From Physcia stellaris (lineage: Eukaryota; Ascomycota; Lecanoromycetes; Caliciales; Physciaceae), in assembly GCA_018902385.1 (NCBI GenBank), contig JABSSW010000043.1:362436-426435 (forward strand): a DNA stretch of 64,000 bases, given 5' to 3'. Of the stretch, positions 59,172-64,000 are shown piece after piece (position 1 is the first letter of the stretch; every line of letters begins with the position of its first letter). The notes beneath the pieces were generated by a model. The model was not told where the DNA came from. It made no database searches and saw only the letters and a program-made list of their open reading frames with translations. Position numbers and translations under genes: made by a program.

Positions 59172-60485
59172 TTATGAATGTTTGTCGACGTTTTTTATTC
59201 GTTGATTTTTTCAAAAAAATTCATGAATTTTCGATTTCGAAACATTCAAATTTTAATTGTATGAAAAATTTTATACGTCGCGATTATTATTGATTTAACA
59301 TACGCAAATTCGTTCGTCGATACGTACGCAATTGTTATAAATGTTAACGTATTAAAATTTTTCGAAATCGAAAAAATGATTTATTCATTTTTTAATCATT
59401 TTTTTGCAACGTTGAATCGACATATTCATGAATTTTATTATCGAATTGTTCGACGTTCACGATCACAACGTTATTTGCACGATAATCGACAAATTTAATA
59501 AAAAACGTCATTACGTGTTTTGCATCGTCGACGATGAAAATACAAATGCGAAAATCACGATCAAAATATTTATCAATTACGTGTTTCGTACGCATGAATT
59601 ATTTTTTTTTATAACGTTAAATCGAAAATTTCAATTCATATCATTCGTTTGACAAACATTTTGCAAAATTTTCGACATTAAATGTAAATTTTTCATCGTT
59701 TTTCATTCAGAAATCGATGAACAAATCGAAAAAATCAATCAAAATATCGAAAAACAATTGCGACAATATTGCAATTACATGCAAAACGATTGAAATGTTT
59801 GATTGTTCATGATCGAATTTGTAAACAACAACGCGATATTTGCAACAACAAAATTATCATCATTTTTTATCAATAAAAATTTTCATTTTAATATGAATTT
59901 TTCATCAAATTTTATTTCGTATGTTACGACAAAAAAGCGATTTTTGATCGTCAAAACAAAAAATATCATCGACACGATGCAAAATATTTTCAATTACGTA
60001 CGAAATCATGCAAAAATAATTCAAAAACGTATGACAATTCAAATCAACAAACATCGAAAAATCGTGAAATACGTCGAAAAAAATTTCGTTTTTTTGAATC
60101 GACGAAACATCAAAACGATCAAATCATTTAACAAATTTGATGACAAAAAATTAAATTCGTACAAAATATTAAAACGTAAAGACAATTTTTATCGATTCGA
60201 ATTGTCAAAAATCATGCGAATTTACGATGTATTTCATTGTTGACTTTTTCGCAAAAATTTTCGTAATTTTTTCGAAAATCAAATCAATGAATTTTTCGAT
60301 TTCGTCATAATCAACGAGAATTTCGAATGAAAAATGAACAATATTTTGAAATTTCGATATTATTACAATCGTTTTCAATATCGTGTCAATTGATCGAATT
60401 GATTTCATGATCGAACGTGATATTATGTCGATAACGAAAAATTCGATAATGTTCGCGATATGATGAACGATTTTCATCATATTCA
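59172..60485 (+). pseudogene. Gypsy C integrase and chromodomain remnant
   Basis: The integrase C-terminal region is clear at 59803-60243, with DTMQNIFNYVRNHAKIIQ, then FVFLNRRNIKTI and YRFELSKIMRIYDVFHC. About 60322-60480 encodes a chromodomain-like segment: LKFRYYYNRFQYRVN, then FHDRT and YYVDNEKFDNVRDM, interrupted by TGA at three positions that are Trp in chromodomains. Chromodomains target such elements to heterochromatin. The integrase core upstream is poorly readable. Confidence 0.7.
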
Positions 60486-60964
60486 TTTCACGACAGCAAA
60501 TTCAAAATCGTTCAAAACGTTGATTTCAATATTTCAAATCATCGTCAACGAATCAAATTTTTCAGCGAATCGTCGTCGTTTTCGAAGAAAAATCGTCATG
60601 TTAACATTAATCGAAATTATTTTCGATTAACATTTGACGTCACGAATTCAATTTTCATTTATTTGCTTTTGATTTCACGATTTTTATTCAACAATTCGAT
60701 TTTTATTATTTTTTTCGTGTTATTTACAGTCAAAACTTACATCGCATGAAAAATTGAATCGTGTCAAAAACATTTTTAGAAATTGTCGTCAAATTTTATC
60801 GAACGTTGAAATGACACTAAAATATTAAAAAATAAAAAATGATGATCGTAAAATTTTTGAATTTTGCAATCATACAATTTGATCAGCAAAATTTTCAACA
60901 AAATTTTCAAATTTCGCAACAACAACGAATCGTCGAAACGACGTTCGCGAAAAAAAAAAAATAA

Positions 60965-61201
60965 TGTTACGAACATGTTTGACAAATAGATTTGACAAAT
61001 AAATAATTGATATGATAAATGATTAAACAAATATATTTGAATCGAATTATGTTTTAATTTTTTGACGAAATTAGCGTGATTTGAAACTTGACGTTCGCAC
61101 ATTGTTTACAATTTCATCATTTTGTATTTATTTGTTTTTGCAGATTTATTGTTTTCGTTTAGTTAGTCAATAATACGTTTATTCAAACACGACTCATGAT
61201 A
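60965..61201 (+). repeat. 3' LTR of Gypsy C
   Basis: 237 bp, about 97 percent identical to 54506-54742 (eight differences by hand count). It retains several AG and CT sites lost in the 5' copy. Confidence 0.88.
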
Positions 61202-61316
61202 AAAAATATGAAAAATTTGAAAAAAAAAATTTCGTTCACGATCATCAAAACATTTTTATTTGACGTTACAAATCGAAATACGAAATTCAAAACAGTAAAA
61301 AAATGTTAAAAAACGT

Positions 61317-62030
61317 TACATTATCGATATTACAATACAACGTTAACAATTCGAAAATTCAAATCATGATATCGTTGTTCGAAACAAAAAACATAAAAAA
61401 ATTCGATATATTGATCATGTAAAAATCATGAAAATTTTTTTTTCAATTCACGACAAACAACAAATTTTCGCAACAATTCGAATTATTGTATATGTTCGAT
61501 ACAATTACGAAAATGTGCATGTTCGTCAACAAAAAAATAACGAAAATCGAATATTTTTACACGTTTCACAACAAAAATTTGATTTCGTTAAAAATGCAAA
61601 TCGCGAACGACAAAATTATCAATATTCACAACATATACAATTTATACAAAAATAACGAAAATTTCAACGCAATATTCAATTTTAAAAACGCGATACAAAA
61701 AAAAAAAAAATCAACGAAAAACACGTTGTCGTAAAAAATTTTAATTTGTATCATTTCAATTGAAAGAAATTACATGTGAAAACAAACGCGAACGCATACG
61801 AATTCATAATCACGATAAAAAAATATAAATTGAAAAAATCATATCAATCGAATTAATTACATGAAATAAACACACGAACGAAAACACAATCGATTTCACA
61901 TATAAGATGTTATGCAATGATATGATACTATTACATAATTACACGAAAATATCGAAATGAGAAACAAATACATGAAAATTTGTAAAAACATATGTAGAAA
62001 ATTTGATTTCTTGAATGCGTCAAGTCGAAT
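61317..62030 (+). pseudogene. LINE ORF2 endonuclease remnant (continuation of the split LINE)
   Basis: Just after Gypsy C the plus strand reads LSILQYNVNNSKIQ and NIKKFDILIM, the start of an exonuclease/endonuclease/phosphatase domain. The next segments are FVNKKITKIEYFYTFHNKN, ANDKIINIHNIYN, a region corresponding to the D-F-N motif near 61740, and a degraded tail to about 62030. Frames change several times. It pairs with the ORF1 remnant at 53798-54505 as one LINE split by the insertion. The RT domain is not recognisable further right. Confidence 0.6.
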
Positions 62031-64000
62031 TTCGATTTTAACATTCGATGTGATAAAATAACGATATTAATTCGATGTTAATTTTGTCAAATGTTGAATT
62101 CGATATACGTTCGTCACATTATTTTTCGTTTTTTCAATTTCGTTTCGAAACGATCAATTGAATTTTTTTTTCGACGAACGTTTTGCGCTGATCTAAATGC
62201 GTTGTTGAATGACGTTGAATTGAATGATTGATAAAATGAAAAAATAAATTCGAAATGTTGTGAAATCGATTTCGTTCGCGAAATCGATTGAAATTCGTGA
62301 AAACATCAAATCGATTTACGATGAAATAAGCAATTTGATCATGTTAATAAAATCATCGTAACAATGTTTAATGCATTGATATTTTCGCGTATGCGAAAAT
62401 TTGCGCATACATTGCATACGACAAAACGTGAATATAACGAATGTTTTGAAAAATGATTGATTCACACAATTCGTTAAAAGTAATTTCGACGAACATTAAT
62501 AAGCAAACAATTAAAAATTCGATTTCGCGTATGAACAAATTTAAAAATTCTTGCAATATCAAATTGATATCACGAGACGAATCGTTTAAACAAATCGATA
62601 AAATTTTTATTATCACGATTAATTCGTTGATGCTATCGCATATACGACGTTTGATTCGTACATTGTATTCAACGAAATATGCATGTATTAAATTTTTTGA
62701 AAAGCAAATATTTTGAACGAATTTTACAAATAAATTCGCGTGTCATTAATAAACAATTGAGAATCTTGTTGACGAATTCGTAAATATTCGAATTTTTTTG
62801 ACAATTTGCGTTTATTCATTTCATTGCATGACATTTTACATTATTATTCATTGTTCAATAAAATTTGACGACAATTTCTGAAAATGTTTTTGACACGATT
62901 GATTCTTTATGCGACGTAAATTCTGACTGTAAACAACGCGAAATGATAACAAAACGAATGACAAAAAAAAAAAAATTATTAAAATCAATTTGAAAATGAA
63001 TTGTAACGAATTCGATAACAATTTTTGATCGATCATAAATAATAAAATTTTGATTTAGTCATTTCGCAAAACAAATTTTGTTGTTTTTGAATTAACATCG
63101 TGAAAAACATTCACGATATTTTGAACATTTTGAAATTCGTCGTCGTCGACGTAATATCAAAATGTTCGATCGTAAAATTTTCATTCGAATCAATTGCAAT
63201 GATATTGTAATCGATAATAATGATATCGAAATTTTAATATATTATCGAATTTTCATTCAGACATTTCATTTGCAATAATTGATTTTGAAAAATCGTTATG
63301 TTGTTTTTTCAACGAGTTTTTAAAATTTTTTTTTAACAATCAGAAATGAAAAATTGAATGAATGTGCATATCGTCGAGCAATTTCAATTTATAAACGAGA
63401 TTTTTTTTTTGATTATTTTGTATGAATTCAATTTTTTGTCATCGAATTTGTTTGATGAACGAATCGTTTTTATATGACGACGATTTAGTCAAAAATAATT
63501 TTCTATTTCAAAATTTATAAACAAGCGAAATTTGTTAATTCGAACAATCATTTTTTGTTTCGCGTTGACAATATTGATTTTGACGTATTCGATAATACGA
63601 TTCATTTTTTCAACAATGAATTCGTTTTGTTTAATCAACAAACGTTTTTAATGATTTCGTAATCATTTAAATTCGATTCAAAAATCGTTCGAAAATGATA
63701 ATTTTTATTAATGAAAAATTGAATTCGATGATCGTTGAAACATCGTTATTGTCAACGAATTTCATGATATTTATTCAATCAATTCAATCGTTTGACGATA
63801 ATTGCAATATAAACGCAATCGAATTTCGATATTTTGATTTGTTCGTTCGATTTGATCGTCGATTTCAAATTGAAAAACAATGAATAATTTACATTTGATT
63901 TTTAATCGTTTACAAAAAATTTTTCAAACGCGATTTACGAATTGATCATTTCGATTTGAAATAATGAATGAAAATAATTCAGCTGAATACGAAATACATA
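62031..64000. other. AT-rich hypermutated block without recognisable domains
   Basis: Same CC/CT/GG/AG-depleted composition. It presumably includes the rest of the LINE and other repeats. Frames at 62453-62716 and 63695-63883 are short and unassigned. Confidence 0.65.

Larger units (their letters stand above)
54506..61201 (+). mobile_element. Gypsy C: full-length but dead Ty3/Gypsy element nested in a LINE
   Basis: Identical-length 237-bp direct LTRs (54506-54742 and 60965-61201) start TGTTACGA. AAAAA flanks both sides (54501-54505 and 61202-61206), a plausible 5-bp target duplication. Order on the plus strand: gag-like, protease, RT, RNase H, integrase, chromodomain. A purine tract (GCG plus an A run) at about 60947-60961 precedes the 3' LTR. 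The LTRs differ at eight sites: seven are CT/AG-type transitions and one is CA/TG-type. It is heavily hypermutated. Confidence 0.88.

Noticed and set aside
1-64000. tRNA, rRNA or CRISPR features
   Set aside because: I saw no convincing tRNA fold, rRNA sequence or regularly spaced repeat-spacer array by eye.

Overview
The window looks like a chromosome segment of a filamentous ascomycete (Pezizomycotina; the order cannot be decided from here). Genes are split by short GT-AG introns (44-155 nt), and fungal wall-protein families are present. The base composition has two compartments: a normal-GC gene island (about 19.66-52.84 kb) lies between two extremely AT-rich blocks (1-11.5 kb and 52.84-64 kb) made of destroyed transposons. 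A moderately mutated Gypsy element (11.68-19.66 kb) sits at the left edge of the island.

Transposon compartments. Gypsy A (about 3.85-11.44 kb, minus strand) keeps gag, protease, RT, RNase H, integrase and GPY/F remnants in order, but its two end repeats are inverted rather than direct. Gypsy B (11.68-19.66 kb, minus strand) has 212-bp direct LTRs; one is mutated and the other is almost pristine. On the right, a Tad1-like LINE (ORF1 at 53.8-54.5 kb, endonuclease at 61.3-62.0 kb) is split by Gypsy C (54,506-61,201, plus strand, 237-bp LTRs, chromodomain at its C-terminus). A 159-bp TIR element flanked by TA sits exactly on the right edge of the island.

Main discovery. The repeats were inactivated by C-to-T hypermutation with an unusual neighbour preference. 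The AT-rich blocks have almost no CC, CT, GG or AG dinucleotides, while CA, TG and CG remain common. The two Gypsy B LTRs show this directly: I counted 34 transitions by hand, 21 at CpC, 12 at CpT, 1 at CpG and 0 at CpA, although about thirty CpA/TpG sites were available. Classical RIP prefers CpA, so this is a RIP-like process with CpC > CpT specificity that standard RIP indices would misread.

Gene island. Left to right: a ten-exon secreted Thr/Val-rich protein (-); an F-box/propeller-like protein (+); a conserved-looking protein of unknown function (+); a quinone oxidoreductase-like gene with two frameshifts (+); an MFS transporter with a frameshift or 44-nt intron (-); a polytopic membrane protein of unknown function (-); a Gly/Ser-rich secreted N-glycosylated protein (+); a small PIR-repeat wall protein (+); a monocarboxylate-permease-like MFS transporter with a one-base insertion (+); a 52-residue CxxCxGxG protein (-); a Ser/Tyr/Gly-rich wall protein (-); and a basic disordered protein with an in-frame stop (-). 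At least four products are surface or secreted proteins and three are membrane proteins. I see no biosynthetic cluster, and no rRNA, tRNA or CRISPR. Several genes carry single-base indels in homopolymers, which suggests either uncorrected long-read errors or early decay.
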